Shown here in pieces: positions 38,741 through 48,500 of a stretch of DNA of 64,000 nucleotides. Position 1 is the stretch's first letter; every line of letters starts with the position of its first letter. Source of the stretch: Candidatus Rifleibacteriota bacterium. GTDB taxonomy: Bacteria; Muiribacteriota; Ozemobacteria; Ozemobacterales; Ozemobacteraceae. Below the pieces are notes generated by a model, which saw nothing but the letters and a program-made list of their open reading frames with translations, made no database searches and was not told the DNA's origin. The stretch covers positions 1 to 64,000 of the forward strand of contig JAAYVD010000074.1 in assembly GCA_012517355.1 (NCBI GenBank), read 5' to 3'. The position numbers were made by a program, and so were the translations under genes.

Positions 38741-39796
38741 TCAGCGGAAGTACACGTCGGGGTCGATGCCGGCTTCGCGCAAGACGTCCTCGGGCGAGGC
38801 GGGGGCCGGGGCCATGGCCAGGCTCATGGACACGCCGGGAGCGGCTCCGCCGCGGGTGATGGCGTAGACCAGGGCGGGGGTCAGCTTCGGGTTCTCGCCG
38901 CCCTGGGCCGGGCTGTCGGCGGTGGGGATCCAGACGAAGTCGGGGTGGTCCCACAGGGAGCGGGGGTCCCAGACGCCGCCGGTGATCTCGCCGCGGCCGT
39001 TGACCTGCAGCACGTAGTGGTAGGTCTTGGTGAAGGTCTTGGTTCCCAGAAACTCGGGCTTCACGCCGTCGTCGGCGAAGTACACGGTGGTGGTGACGTG
39101 GACCATGCCGGGCAGCCACCAGCGCCGCTTCCACTGGGTCTCGTAGCCGAAGATGGGATAGTTCCAGACCTGGCGGTTGAACGAGGTGTCGGCCACCATG
39201 CCCCGCTTCTTCTGCTTGATGTTCTCGACCAGCAGGCGGTGGAACACGTTGGGATAGATGTCGAGCGAGAAGGGGGTGCTGGTGTCCTTGCGCTTGCCGT
39301 AGAAGAGGGTACGGCAGTCCATCCACATTTCGCTCAGCAGGGCCTTCTGGTCGGCGGTGGTGAACTCGACGCCATCGACGGTCACCGGAGTGCGGGGCTC
39401 GGGTTCCATGACCGCGGCCGCGGACCAGCCGTTGCAGTGGCCGGCCCAGCCGGGGCCGGTGGGGTCGAAGTGCCCGTGGCGGGGGTCGGCTTCCCAGGCG
39501 TGGGCGCCGGGGTTGCGGCCGGTGCGGTTCTGCACGAAGCGGTCGTATTTCTTGAGGGGCGACTCGTTGCCGGCCCACCCCTTGACCAGTTTCCCTTCTT
39601 TGCGCGACCACCAGTAGCCGGACCACGGCTTGACGGGCAGGAAGGCCTTGTCGGAGCCGTCACCCTGCAGGCGGAGGGCGTCGCCGCGGGCTTCGGCCAT
39701 CGGGGCGATGACGGCCAGCAGGGCCAGGGCGAAAAAGAGGGGGAACAGGCGGGTGAACCGGTCGGGGTTCAGAAAAGCGCTGATGAAGCGGATCAT
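38741..39796 (-). CDS. exported protein, transglutaminase-elicitor-like
   Basis: 351 residues from ATG 39796 behind GAGGAGG. A long signal-like segment (RLFPLFFALALLAVIAPMAE) precedes the mature domain. PGWAGHCNGWSAAAVMEPEP (near 118) has the Trp-x-Gly-x-Cys-x-Gly-Trp arrangement expected of the catalytic Cys in bacterial proteins related to the oomycete transglutaminase elicitor family. Aromatic-rich stretches (VWNYPIFGYETQWKRRWW) and conserved-looking His residues follow. It probably forms or breaks isopeptide/peptide bonds outside the cell. Family naming is from memory and needs a profile search. It is cotranscribed with the gene at 39808 (11-bp gap). Confidence 0.65.
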   Translation of the reverse strand: MIRFISAFLNPDRFTRLFPLFFALALLAVIAPMAEARGDALRLQGDGSDKAFLPVKPWSGYWWSRKEGKLVKGWAGNESPLKKYDRFVQNRTGRNPGAHAWEADPRHGHFDPTGPGWAGHCNGWSAAAVMEPEPRTPVTVDGVEFTTADQKALLSEMWMDCRTLFYGKRKDTSTPFSLDIYPNVFHRLLVENIKQKKRGMVADTSFNRQVWNYPIFGYETQWKRRWWLPGMVHVTTTVYFADDGVKPEFLGTKTFTKTYHYVLQVNGRGEITGGVWDPRSLWDHPDFVWIPTADSPAQGGENPKLTPALVYAITRGGAAPGVSMSLAMAPAPASPEDVLREAGIDPDVYFR

Positions 39797-39807
39797 GGTC
39801 GGCCTCC

Positions 39808-40497
39808 TCACTGTCCGGCGACCAGCGTGCAGCGCACCGCGTCGCTGGTCAGGCGCGTGGCCCAGGGCCGGCCGGTTTCCCAGGTCTGGATGATGGTGCC
39901 AAGGGGACCGGCGGTCCGCAGGGTGACCTCGAACCCGGTGGCGGTGGGCTGCCAGCTCTGTTGGACGGCATCGACGAAGGTGAGCCCGTCGGCGGTATTG
40001 GCGCTCTCGCCGTCGACCAGGGCCCCGGTCGCTTCGCCCTCGCGGGTCTCGGCCGCCAGGGGGAACAAGGGCAGGTCGTAGGGAATGGCGCTCTCGCCGC
40101 TCAGCAGAGGGGTCAGGCGTTCGCCGTCGAGCCGGCGGGTGGTGGCTTCCGCCCGGCCGTCGGGGCCGGCCGCCACGTCGATCACCTGCACCGGCCGCAG
40201 GTCGGAGACCGCCAGGCACAGGACGGCCTGGGTCTTGGCTTCGGGCAGGTCGGCGGCGGTCACGTGCACCACATAGCAGTCGATGCCGTCGATCTCTTTC
40301 TCGGCGCGAACGGCGAACTGCCAGCGCACCGGGGTGGTCCAGGCTTCCGAGCCGTCGGCCAGCCGCTTGTACGAGGTCTCCACCGTCCAGGTCTGGCCGA
40401 CCTGCCAGACGGGCCGGAAGCCCTCGCTGCAATCCGCCATGCCGGCCATGAACAGTACCATGGCCATCACGATCACCCAGGTCCAGCCTCGGTTCAT
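39808..40497 (-). CDS. exported hypothetical protein
   Basis: 229 residues from ATG 40497 behind GAGGAGGGG. Signal segment WTWVIVMAMVLFMAGMADCS (a Cys near the end makes a lipoprotein possible, but no perfect lipobox). The mature part is beta-rich: VWQVGQTWTVETSYKRLADG, CYVVHVTAADLPEAKTQAVL, then TWETGRPWATRLTSDAVRC. This resembles the pattern of periplasmic proteins with a DUF-type beta-sandwich. Upstream partner of the transglutaminase-like gene in the same operon. Confidence 0.7.
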   Translation of the reverse strand: MNRGWTWVIVMAMVLFMAGMADCSEGFRPVWQVGQTWTVETSYKRLADGSEAWTTPVRWQFAVRAEKEIDGIDCYVVHVTAADLPEAKTQAVLCLAVSDLRPVQVIDVAAGPDGRAEATTRRLDGERLTPLLSGESAIPYDLPLFPLAAETREGEATGALVDGESANTADGLTFVDAVQQSWQPTATGFEVTLRTAGPLGTIIQTWETGRPWATRLTSDAVRCTLVAGQ

Positions 40498-40658
40498 CGG
40501 TCCCCTCCTCGTCGGAAAAACTCGAGGGTTTAGCAAGCTGCGTGCCATGGCGAGGCCAGTCCTCACAACGAGACGGACAGCCGGCCTTCCATCGTCCGGC
40601 CAGGCACCCGGTGCCCGAAATTCACCCCCCCCACGCCCGCTTTCCAGCAGTCACCCGC

Positions 40659-40845
40659 CTGCGCGAGCTGCCCGCCTGCGCCAGCCACCCGCCTGCGCCA
40701 GCCACCCGCCTGCTCCAGCCACCCGCCTGCTCCAGCTGCCCGTCTGCGCCAGCCACCCGCCTGCGCCAGCCACCCGCCTGCGCCAGCCACCCGCCTGCGC
40801 CAGCCACCCGCCTGCGCCAGCCACCCGCCTGCGCCAGCTGCCCAG
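40659..40845 (+). repeat. 17-bp tandem repeat, 11 units
   Basis: Eleven contiguous 17-bp units of CTGCGCCAGCCACCCGC and close variants (some with CTGCTCC or GCTGCCC), 187 bp in all. Six or seven units are identical, which suggests recent expansion. Confidence 0.92.
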
Positions 40846-41088
40846 CCCGGCCGCCACTCCCCTGCAGATCCGCCCCTCCGCCCCCATCCACCCGCCGGCC
40901 GCCCCCCGGCGCCCGCTTCCCCAGCTCCTTTTCGCTTTTCCATTTCGCTCATGCTTCCGGGGACCAGGGGGTGACTCCCTATCCGCCCTCCTCGGCGTCC
41001 ATCCGCGTCGATCCGCGGCTCCCTTTATCCCTTATCCCTCGCCTCAACCGCCGGGGCCGGCAGCGCCATTTTTCCGGCCGGAAGCAAA

Positions 41089-41120
41089 CCGGGCCCCGTC
41101 CCTGGGGGGAGGGGGCCCGG
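41089..41120 (-). terminator. hairpin after the papain-like protein gene
   Basis: A 9-bp stem (CCGGGCCCC at 41089-41097, GGGGCCCGG at 41112-41120), 29 bp beyond the minus-strand stop at 41150 and followed on that strand by TTTGCTT. Confidence 0.55.
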
Positions 41121-41149
41121 CGCGAACGCAGGAGAACCGGATCAGCCGG

Positions 41150-42298
41150 TCACGGGCCGACCGGGGTGAGGGGGACCGACAGCCAGTGCCCCTTTCCGCC
41201 TTTGGCCATGTAATACTCGGCTTCGACGTAGACCATCACCTGGCCGGCGGGCAGGTCGCCGTCGGCGATCCAGCCCAGCTGCCGCGACAGCATCGTGAGA
41301 GGCACGGTCTTGCCCGCCCGGTTGCGGAAGAAGGCCCGCCGCACGGCGATGGCCCGCCCGGCGCGGTTGGCGAACCGGATGCCCTTTCCCCCCACCACGG
41401 CCACGCAGGTGGCGACCGGCCGGTGCGGGAAGACGATGGCCTCGTCGATCTCCTCGGCCGAGACATACCGGTAGGCAGCGGCGCCTTCCCCGTCCTGCTT
41501 CTTGCTCTTGGGGAAATTGCCGAACGAGTCGTGGCAGATGAACACGGTCTTGCCCGAGGGCAGCTGCCCGTAGCCGATCACGACCGGGGCGTGCGTACCG
41601 AACAGGAAGTGTTTGCCGGGGATCTCGAACTGCACGTAGAGCGGGCCGAAATCGTGCAGGGCCTGCTTCAGCTTCGCCTCGACGCGGTCGCGATTCCAGT
41701 TCTTGCTCACCACGGCGAACCACTCACCCTCCATCGGGTAGTCGGTCCCCTTGTAGGTGAAGGAACGGCCGTCGATCGCGTCGACCAGGGTCTCCTCGTC
41801 ATCGTCGGTCAGCAGCCGGGCGTAGCCCTTGGGCCGGATGGGCACCGGCTCCCCGGTGATCGGGTCGCGGTCGGTCCAGCGGGCCATGGCGTAGCCCAAA
41901 AGGTTCCACTTCGCCCGCTTGCGGTAGCGAACTTCGAGCTTGCGGGGGTTGAACCCCTGTTCCACGCGGCCGTTGGTGTAGCTCACGTAGGTGGGCAGCT
42001 TCCAGGCCAGCTCCTGGGCCCACCAGTCGGCCATCGTCGAAGCGCCATAGCTCAGGCAGGCATAGAGCGGGGTGTTCGGGGTCGGGTCGTGCTTCCAGAT
42101 CGGTTTGCCGGCCTTGGCGTTGACCTGGTCGCAGCGGGCGGCGGTTTCTTCCTGGTTTTTGTGGGGAAGGGACTTCCAGTGCGAGATCAGGTACCGCCCG
42201 GTGAAATCGGTCTCCGGGTCGCAGGGGGTCCCGATCAAGGCGAATGCCGCGGGCACCACCAGCAGGAGCAGCAGGGCGCCGGTCACCAGTTTTCTCAT
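41150..42298 (-). CDS. exported papain-like (C39/C1-type) cysteine peptidase-like protein
   Basis: 382 residues from ATG 42298 behind GGAGGG. Signal peptide MRKLVTGALLLLLVVPAAFA. A papain-fold triad can be traced: Cys in YACLSYGASTMADWW (near 90), His in GTHAPVVIGYG (near 238) and an Asp/Asn partner in VFICHDSFGNFP. This order and spacing fit peptidase family C39-like/C1 domains. The C-terminal 100 residues (RFANRAGRAIAVRRAFFRNR; DLPAGQVMVYVEAEYY) look like a beta-sandwich. Likely a secreted peptidase, or an inactive relative since the preceding Gln of papain is not obvious. Sits downstream of a long promoter region on its own. Confidence 0.72.
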   Translation of the reverse strand: MRKLVTGALLLLLVVPAAFALIGTPCDPETDFTGRYLISHWKSLPHKNQEETAARCDQVNAKAGKPIWKHDPTPNTPLYACLSYGASTMADWWAQELAWKLPTYVSYTNGRVEQGFNPRKLEVRYRKRAKWNLLGYAMARWTDRDPITGEPVPIRPKGYARLLTDDDEETLVDAIDGRSFTYKGTDYPMEGEWFAVVSKNWNRDRVEAKLKQALHDFGPLYVQFEIPGKHFLFGTHAPVVIGYGQLPSGKTVFICHDSFGNFPKSKKQDGEGAAAYRYVSAEEIDEAIVFPHRPVATCVAVVGGKGIRFANRAGRAIAVRRAFFRNRAGKTVPLTMLSRQLGWIADGDLPAGQVMVYVEAEYYMAKGGKGHWLSVPLTPVGP

Positions 42299-42411
42299 GG
42301 CCAAACCCTCCAAATACCGACGGTATTTCTTTTATTCTACCCAATGGACCAGGGGGAATGGCCAGACCACCCGCGAATTCCTGCCGGCTGCAGCACGGCT
42401 GCGGGGTCCTG

Positions 42412-42587
42412 CAGGGCAAACGCAAGATGGAAACCCGCATTGGCAGAGGAGACGCACGGCTGGAGCGGCCCGCGAAGCGGGCGACCCGCCTGCCGAACGC
42501 GCTGCGTTCGGCGGGCAGACAGAAGGGGTCCAGGGGCCCGTGGCCCCTGGCAAGGTGGTCGGAAGGAACGGAGTTCCTCCCGCTCTG
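42412..42587 (+). repeat. 175-bp interspersed repeat, copy 1
   Basis: Closely similar along its length to 61385-61559. It starts CAGGGCAAACGCAA, contains a CGAACGCG/CGTTCG hairpin, the 9-bp-stem hairpin CCAGGGGCC/GGCCCCTGG and a GGA...TCC hairpin (GGAAGGAACGGAGTTCCTCC), and ends GCTCTG. It lies 48 bp upstream of the -35 box of the phosphatase operon. Confidence 0.85.
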
Positions 42588-42634
42588 GCCGGGTGTCCAT
42601 GGTCTGGGGTCGCCCTGGGAGTCCTGAAAGCGGG

Positions 42635-42663
42635 TTGTCATCCCTCCGGCCGCAGGGTACAAT
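42635..42663 (+). promoter_or_regulatory. predicted promoter of the SpoIIE phosphatase pair
   Basis: TTGTCA (42635-42640), 17 bp, TACAAT (42658-42663), 28 bp before ATG 42691. Confidence 0.6.
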
Positions 42664-42690
42664 CCGCGTCAGAGGCATGTGCAAGAGTCC

Positions 42691-45549
42691 ATGACAGAAC
42701 CGGCACCCCACCAGCCCGCGGCACCCCTCGCCGGTCCGTCACGGCTGCTCATCTCCCTGTTGGTGTCGCTCCCCTTCGCCCTCGGCGCCCTCGGCCTGGC
42801 CTGGCTGGCCGACTCCCGCGAGCGGGAGTTCCTGGGCGGCCAGGAACGGTATCTGCGCGGCACCCTCACCGCCTGGGCGGCCGAGGCCGATCCGGTCGTC
42901 GCCCTGCACCGGTTGCTGGCCGCCGCCGAACGGCGGCTGCTCCACCCCGGGCTCCCCCTTTCCCGCAAGCGGGCCCTGCTCGCCAGCCTCCACCGACGCT
43001 TTCCCGGCCTGTTCACCTTCGTCACCCTCGGCCCCGACGGGACCCCGGTCCCCGGCTTGTGCGACCGGCCCCAACCCCGCCTCGCCTGGCAGAAACTCGA
43101 CGCCGCCTACCGCCGCCTGCTGGCCGGCGATTCCGGTCCCCTTCAACGCCTGGAGCCCACGGCCCACCAGCTGCTCGGGGCCTTCACCCCCCTCGGCCGC
43201 CCCATCTCCGGGGCCCTGCTGCGGGTGGCTCCCGAGCGGCACCGCCGGTGGCTGTTCGCCGGCACCCCCCAGGCCGGAGGCTGGTTCCTGGCCCACCTGG
43301 CGGCGGCCCGCGACTGGGCGGCCCTTCCCCTGCGGGACCGCATCCGCCGCTGGAACCGGCACCCCCGCCCGCTCCGCTTCTTCCTGCTCGAAGGCGCCAC
43401 CCCCGGCGCCCCGCCCCCCGGCCTCCCCACCACCGCCCTCGCCACCCTCTGGAACAGCCTCGAGCCGGTCATCCGGCAGGGCGAAACCCTGTGGGGACTC
43501 CGCCGGGTCGCCCCCCGCCTGACCCTGGTCGCCGCCCGCACCCTCCCGCCCCGCAGTCGCCGCCCGGGACCGGGCGCCCCCGCCTGGTCCGCCCTCGTCC
43601 TGGCCTGGCTCGTCACCCTGGCCGCGGCCGGGCACCCCTGGTCGGCCCGCCTGGCGGGAGGTTCCTCCATCCGGGTGCGTCTCGTCGGCGCCGTCGGCTT
43701 CGCCGCCCTCCTCCCCCTCGCCACGATCGGCCTGGTCACCCAGGTCCTGGTCCGCGAGCACGGCCGCAAACTGGCCGGTGACCTCCACTTCCGTATGGAG
43801 GGGGTCCTGCGCGATCTGGATGACCTGGCCCCTGTCCTCCTGCAGGGCCAGAACGAAACCCTCGTCCGCGAAGCCACCGCCCGGTCCTGGCCGACCGACC
43901 ACCGGGGCGACTGGAACAGGCATCTCGGACGGCTGCGCCGCATCTCCCCCTGGGACCTGGCCGCCATCTACGGGCCCGGCGGCACCCGCCTCGTCACCGA
44001 CACCGCCAGTTCCTCCCTCGTCTGGAGCCCCGAGGACCTGGGCGTCTTCGACAAGGCGGCGTTCCAGTTTCTGCGCCGGCTCAACGTCCCCCCGCCCTCC
44101 GGAGCCCCCCGCACCCCTGACCGGCCCCTGAGCTACCTCGAGTCGACCTTGGCCGACATCGCCGAGCAAAGCGATCGTCCGGCCGAGTTCAAGATCGGCG
44201 AGGAACGCCTCTCCCTGTTGTTCATCCCGCTCCTGGCCGGGGGTCGGGTCACCTCCCTCCTCCAACTGACCTGGAATCGCTGGCGTCTCGAGCGCGATTT
44301 CCTGGCCCGCCACCTGCTCGCCTTCAACCGCGACCTCGTCGACACCCGGTTGCTCGTGTGGAACCCCGACGCCCCGGAGCGCTGGTTCCCCGCCGACTCG
44401 CCGCTGTGGTCGCGACTGGCCGTCCTGTTCCCCGCCATCCGCGATCATACCGGCTGTTTCCAGGGCCAGGTGCGGATCGACGGTGACCTGTTCCTGGTCA
44501 CTGCCATCCGCTCCGAGTTTTTCGCCGGAGGGTTCCTGGTGGCCGTCTCCTCGAACCGGTTCATCCGCACCGAGCTGGCCCGGTCGTCCGACCTGATGCT
44601 GGGCATCGGGCTCCTGCTGGCCTTCGGCAGCGCCCTGGCCGCCGTCATCTTCGGCCGGGCCTTCCTCCACCCCGTCACCCTGCTCGGCCAGGGCATCGCG
44701 GCGTTGCAGGTCCGCGATTTCACCTTCCGCCTGCCCACCACCGGCCGGGACGAACTGGGCCGGCTGAACACCGCTTTCAACGAGATGGCCGATGGCCTCA
44801 GGAACCTGGAACTGACGCGCAGCGTCCAGGAAACCCTCTTCCCGCGCGGGCCTCTCACGCTCCCGCCCTTCACCTTCACCGGCGGTTCGACCTCCCGATC
44901 GGCCATGGGTGGGCAGGCCTTCGATTACCAGCTGCGGGAAGACGGCAAGGTCTCCTTCCTTGCCGTGACCTGCCGGGTCTCGGGAGTGACCGCCGGGCTG
45001 GCCCTCGCCCTCGCCAAGGGCGGGCTGGCCCATCCCCGCGCGGCATCAGACCCCGCCCAGGCGCTGGCCGACCTGGAACGGACCATGTTCCCGATCCTGG
45101 GCGGGGGGGCGCCCCTCGAGATGATCCACGGCATCCTCGACCCGGCCACCGCGACCGTCCAGGTGGCCGGCGGTTCCCCCATTCCGCCCCTCCTGATCGA
45201 AGAAGGGAAGGCCGTTCCCGTCGCCCTGCCGGTGACCATGCCCGGCTCCGAGGCCCCGCCGGCCACCTCGCTCGTCCTGCGGCCCGGCGCCATCCTGCTG
45301 ATCCTGTGCGGGGGAGGGGTGGCCGGCCCTTCCGAGCCCCCCTGGCTGGCCCTGGCGGGGCCCTGCTTCCTGGCTCCGGGGCGGACGCCGGCGGACGTGG
45401 CGGCGGCGCTGGCCCGCCTGCTCGAAGAGGGAACCTGTCTTCCCATGCTTCCCGCCGACCAACAGCCGGGAGAGGACGCGGCCGCGACCGGCTGGACCTT
45501 CCTGCTCCTGACCCGGGACCCGGCCCCCGCCCCGGAGGGCCTGCCATGA
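42691..45549 (+). CDS. membrane sensor with degenerate SpoIIE/RsbU phosphatase domain
   Basis: 952 residues. A first membrane helix (LLISLLVSLPFALGALGLAW) leads to an external domain, then helix VRLVGAVGFAALLPLATIGL near 330, a second external domain, helix LMLGIGLLLAFGSALAAVIF near 640, and a HAMP-like linker. The last 220 residues align with SpoIIE/RsbU but the catalytic motifs are lost: SAMGGQAFDY replaces VGGDFFDF, VTCRVSGVTAG replaces GDVSGHGAPSA, and LCGGGVAG replaces YTDGLVEA, so both metal-binding Asp positions are gone. I infer a pseudophosphatase, perhaps a sensing or heterodimer partner of the next gene, with which it overlaps (ATGA). ATG 42691 chosen; GTG 42679 possible. Confidence 0.8.
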   Translation: MTEPAPHQPAAPLAGPSRLLISLLVSLPFALGALGLAWLADSREREFLGGQERYLRGTLTAWAAEADPVVALHRLLAAAERRLLHPGLPLSRKRALLASLHRRFPGLFTFVTLGPDGTPVPGLCDRPQPRLAWQKLDAAYRRLLAGDSGPLQRLEPTAHQLLGAFTPLGRPISGALLRVAPERHRRWLFAGTPQAGGWFLAHLAAARDWAALPLRDRIRRWNRHPRPLRFFLLEGATPGAPPPGLPTTALATLWNSLEPVIRQGETLWGLRRVAPRLTLVAARTLPPRSRRPGPGAPAWSALVLAWLVTLAAAGHPWSARLAGGSSIRVRLVGAVGFAALLPLATIGLVTQVLVREHGRKLAGDLHFRMEGVLRDLDDLAPVLLQGQNETLVREATARSWPTDHRGDWNRHLGRLRRISPWDLAAIYGPGGTRLVTDTASSSLVWSPEDLGVFDKAAFQFLRRLNVPPPSGAPRTPDRPLSYLESTLADIAEQSDRPAEFKIGEERLSLLFIPLLAGGRVTSLLQLTWNRWRLERDFLARHLLAFNRDLVDTRLLVWNPDAPERWFPADSPLWSRLAVLFPAIRDHTGCFQGQVRIDGDLFLVTAIRSEFFAGGFLVAVSSNRFIRTELARSSDLMLGIGLLLAFGSALAAVIFGRAFLHPVTLLGQGIAALQVRDFTFRLPTTGRDELGRLNTAFNEMADGLRNLELTRSVQETLFPRGPLTLPPFTFTGGSTSRSAMGGQAFDYQLREDGKVSFLAVTCRVSGVTAGLALALAKGGLAHPRAASDPAQALADLERTMFPILGGGAPLEMIHGILDPATATVQVAGGSPIPPLLIEEGKAVPVALPVTMPGSEAPPATSLVLRPGAILLILCGGGVAGPSEPPWLALAGPCFLAPGRTPADVAAALARLLEEGTCLPMLPADQQPGEDAAATGWTFLLLTRDPAPAPEGLP

Positions 45550-48500
45550 CCCTGCCCGCCCGGCCCGACCGACCCGATGTCGGAAACACCCCTTTGCCGC
45601 CACGGATGGCGGCGCGAAACGCCCGTTTCGCACACCGCAAAGGGGCCGACCGACCCGAGACCGGGAGTGCCCCCGTGCCGCCACCCCTGGCCACGCGAAC
45701 CGCCCGTCTCCCGCACCACGCGGGGGTCGGCCAGCCCGAGGCCGGAAGGGCCATCTGGCCGCCACGGATGATCGGGCGAACCCCCCGTTCCGCTCCCCGC
45801 CGGGGGGCCGCCTCCCGGCTGGTCACCCAGGTGGTGATGGCCCTGGCCTTCTTCGCCGTTCCGCTGGTCTTCATCGGATTCGAGGCGTCCGCCCTGCGGG
45901 ATTCCCTCGCCGACGAGGTTGATACCCGCGAGATGGCTTCCCTGCTCGGTTCCCTCCGGACGATCAAAGACCGGCAATACCTCCCGGGAGCCTGCCAGAA
46001 CGCCTTCGCCGGGTGGTGCTCCCAGGCCGCGGCAGCCTCCTCGCCCCGGCAGGTCCTGGCCGAGATGCGCCGCCGCGTGCCCGCCGACCTCGGGTTGCCG
46101 ATGGAATTCGTCTTCCTCGGCCCGGACGGCCGCCAGGACCAGGAACTGTCCGACGTCTCCCTCCCCGGGGACATCGAGAGATTCCTGGAAGCCGACCTGG
46201 CCCGGCTGGAAGCGGGCAAGCCGGGCCCCTTCCGCTCGCGCCTCGCCCGCTACCAGGAGTTCTTCGGGCCATGGATCTACAGGCTGGAACGGGCCAAGCT
46301 GGTGACGGGGTTCTTCCAGGTCGGGGCCCAGGAGCGGCGACACCATCTCTACGTGTCTCCTCGCGTGGATTTCGGCCGGTTCCTGGTCTTCCTGGATCAT
46401 CCACCCGACTGGAACCTCCGGGGGGTTCGGCTCGAACTGGCCCGGCACCTGGCCCGGTTCCCCACCCATCGCGGAGGAATCCACCGGACCGATCAGGGAA
46501 GGGAGGACCTGCCGGACGCTCTGGGGGAAGGGTTCCCCTCCTGGTTCCAGGCAAGCCTCCATCTGGGCCCCTCCACCCGGCAGGCCATCCGGTCGGGAGA
46601 CTGGCTCTGGGCGCAGGTGCCCCTCGACCGGAAAACCCGGGTCATCCTGGGCCGCCCCGACACCTCCCGCCGGGACCTGGACCGGTTCCGCCACGGGCTT
46701 CTGGCGACGCTCACCGGGCTGTTTCTGGGGGCCGCGGCGGTCTTCTTCCGGTTGTCGGCCTCGCCCGAGGGCATCCCCTTCCGCCTGTCGACCCGCCTGT
46801 TCCTCCTGCTGGCCTATGTCGTGGGGCTTCCCCTGCTCGTCTTCTGGCTGTCGGCCCGGACCCTGGGCCGCGACCTCGCCGAGGTGCGGGAGCGGGAATG
46901 GCAGGCCCGGCAGGTCGCCGCCCTGGAGGAACTGGACCAGCGGTTCCAGGATTTCGTCGGCTCTTTGGAAGAGGCTTTGGTCCGCCGGTTCCAGCTGACC
47001 GCCACCGGGACGTCGGGGGAAACCGAGTTGCGGACCCGCCTGCAGGACGTGATCCGGGAGTTCGACCCCGCCCTGGCGGTGTATCTCGACGCCCAGGGCA
47101 AGGCCCGTTTCGAGAGCGGGGCCCCGTCTTTCAAGATGCCCCCCGGCCTGCAGAAGATCCTCTTCACCGCCTGTGCCGGGGTACTGGCCAGCCAGACCGC
47201 CCGCCCCCAACCCAGGGATGGTGACCTGTCCGCCGCGTTGGCCGAAGAGTCCGGGTTGAACCTCGAACTCCTGACCACCATCATGACCGAGCACCCCGAA
47301 CATCTCCTCGATCTCGACTTCATCGACCAGGATGTCGGGATCCTGCTGACCCCTGCCTCCGATCCCCAGGGGGAGATGCCGTTCGCGGTGGTGGTTGCCT
47401 GGGAACATGCCCGGCTCTGGCGTCTCTTTTTGGAACGCTTCCTGCCCCGTTTCCAGGCGGGACTTCCGGAAATGCGGCTGGCGGCCCGCTGGATCGTCGG
47501 CAAGAACATCCCCTGCCCGGCCGACTCCCCGCTGCTGCCCGTGGCCGACGACATCTGGGAGGGTTTCCGGGGCGCCCGCCGCCCGGTTTCCCTGTCGGTG
47601 CCCCTCGCCTCGTCCACCTGGCTCGTCACCGGGTATCGCGGCAATCACCTCCGGAACCTGCTTCTCCTGGCCGGTTCCCCGCCCGACGCCCGTCAGGCCC
47701 TGGATGCCGCCTTCCACCGCAGGATGGCCCTGATCGGACTGCTGTTGGCCCTGACCGGAGCCCTCATCGCCCGGCTGTTGTCGGGAACCTTCCTGCATCC
47801 CATCGGTGAACTGGCCCGGGGCGTGGCCGCCCTGACCCGACGGGATTTCTCCTGGCGCATCCCCCCCATCGGCCGGGACGAACTCGGCCGGCTGGGCGAG
47901 GCCTTCAACCAGATGCGCGAGTCGTTGCGCGACCTCGAACTGGCCCGGGTCCTGCAGGAACGCATCTACCCGACCGGCGTGACCTCCCTCGGCCAGGGCT
48001 GGGAGGTCTTCGGCGACTGCCGCTCCGCCAGCGAGGTGGGCGGCGACTTCTTCGATTTCCAGTCTTTGCCCGATGGCCGCTGGATCCTGGTCGTCGGGGA
48101 TGTCTCCGGCCACGGCGCCCCCTCCGCCCTCATCGTGGCCCTCGCCAAGGGACTGTTCGCCCACCCGCGCCAGGCCGACGACCCCGCCCGCATCCTCCAG
48201 GACGTCCAGGCGGTGTTCCGCCGCATCCTTCCCAAGCGGCGGATGATGATGACCTGCTTCGTGGCCGTCTTCGACCCGGTTTCCGGTGGCCTGTGCTACA
48301 GCAACGCCGGGCACAACCACCCCTTCCTGGTCAACCCGGCCGGCCACCTGTCACCCCTGCACACCCCGGGATTCCCACTCGGACTGGGCAAGGCTCGGAC
48401 CTACCAGTCGGCGGCCGCGACGGTGGACCCCGGGGGCCTGGTGTTCCTCTACACCGACGGCCTCGTCGAGGCCCTCGATCCGCAGGGAAACCCCCTCGGC

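Larger units (their letters stand above)
40498..41149. other. 652-bp intergenic region with minisatellite
   Basis: Between two minus-strand exported-protein genes. It contains the 17-bp tandem array (40659-40845), a pyrimidine-rich stretch, and a terminator-like hairpin at 41089-41120. Long open frames here come from the repeat and have no ribosome sites. I see no gene. Confidence 0.7.
42299..42690 (+). other. 392-bp divergent intergenic region
   Basis: Contains the first copy of the 175-bp repeat (42412-42587) and the predicted promoter of the phosphatase pair (42635-42663). No supported coding frame. Confidence 0.65.

Noticed and set aside
40567-41149. Open frames in the 17-bp repeat region (plus and minus)
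   Set aside because: They exist because a 17-bp repeat without stop codons cycles through all phases. No start signals or protein-like composition.
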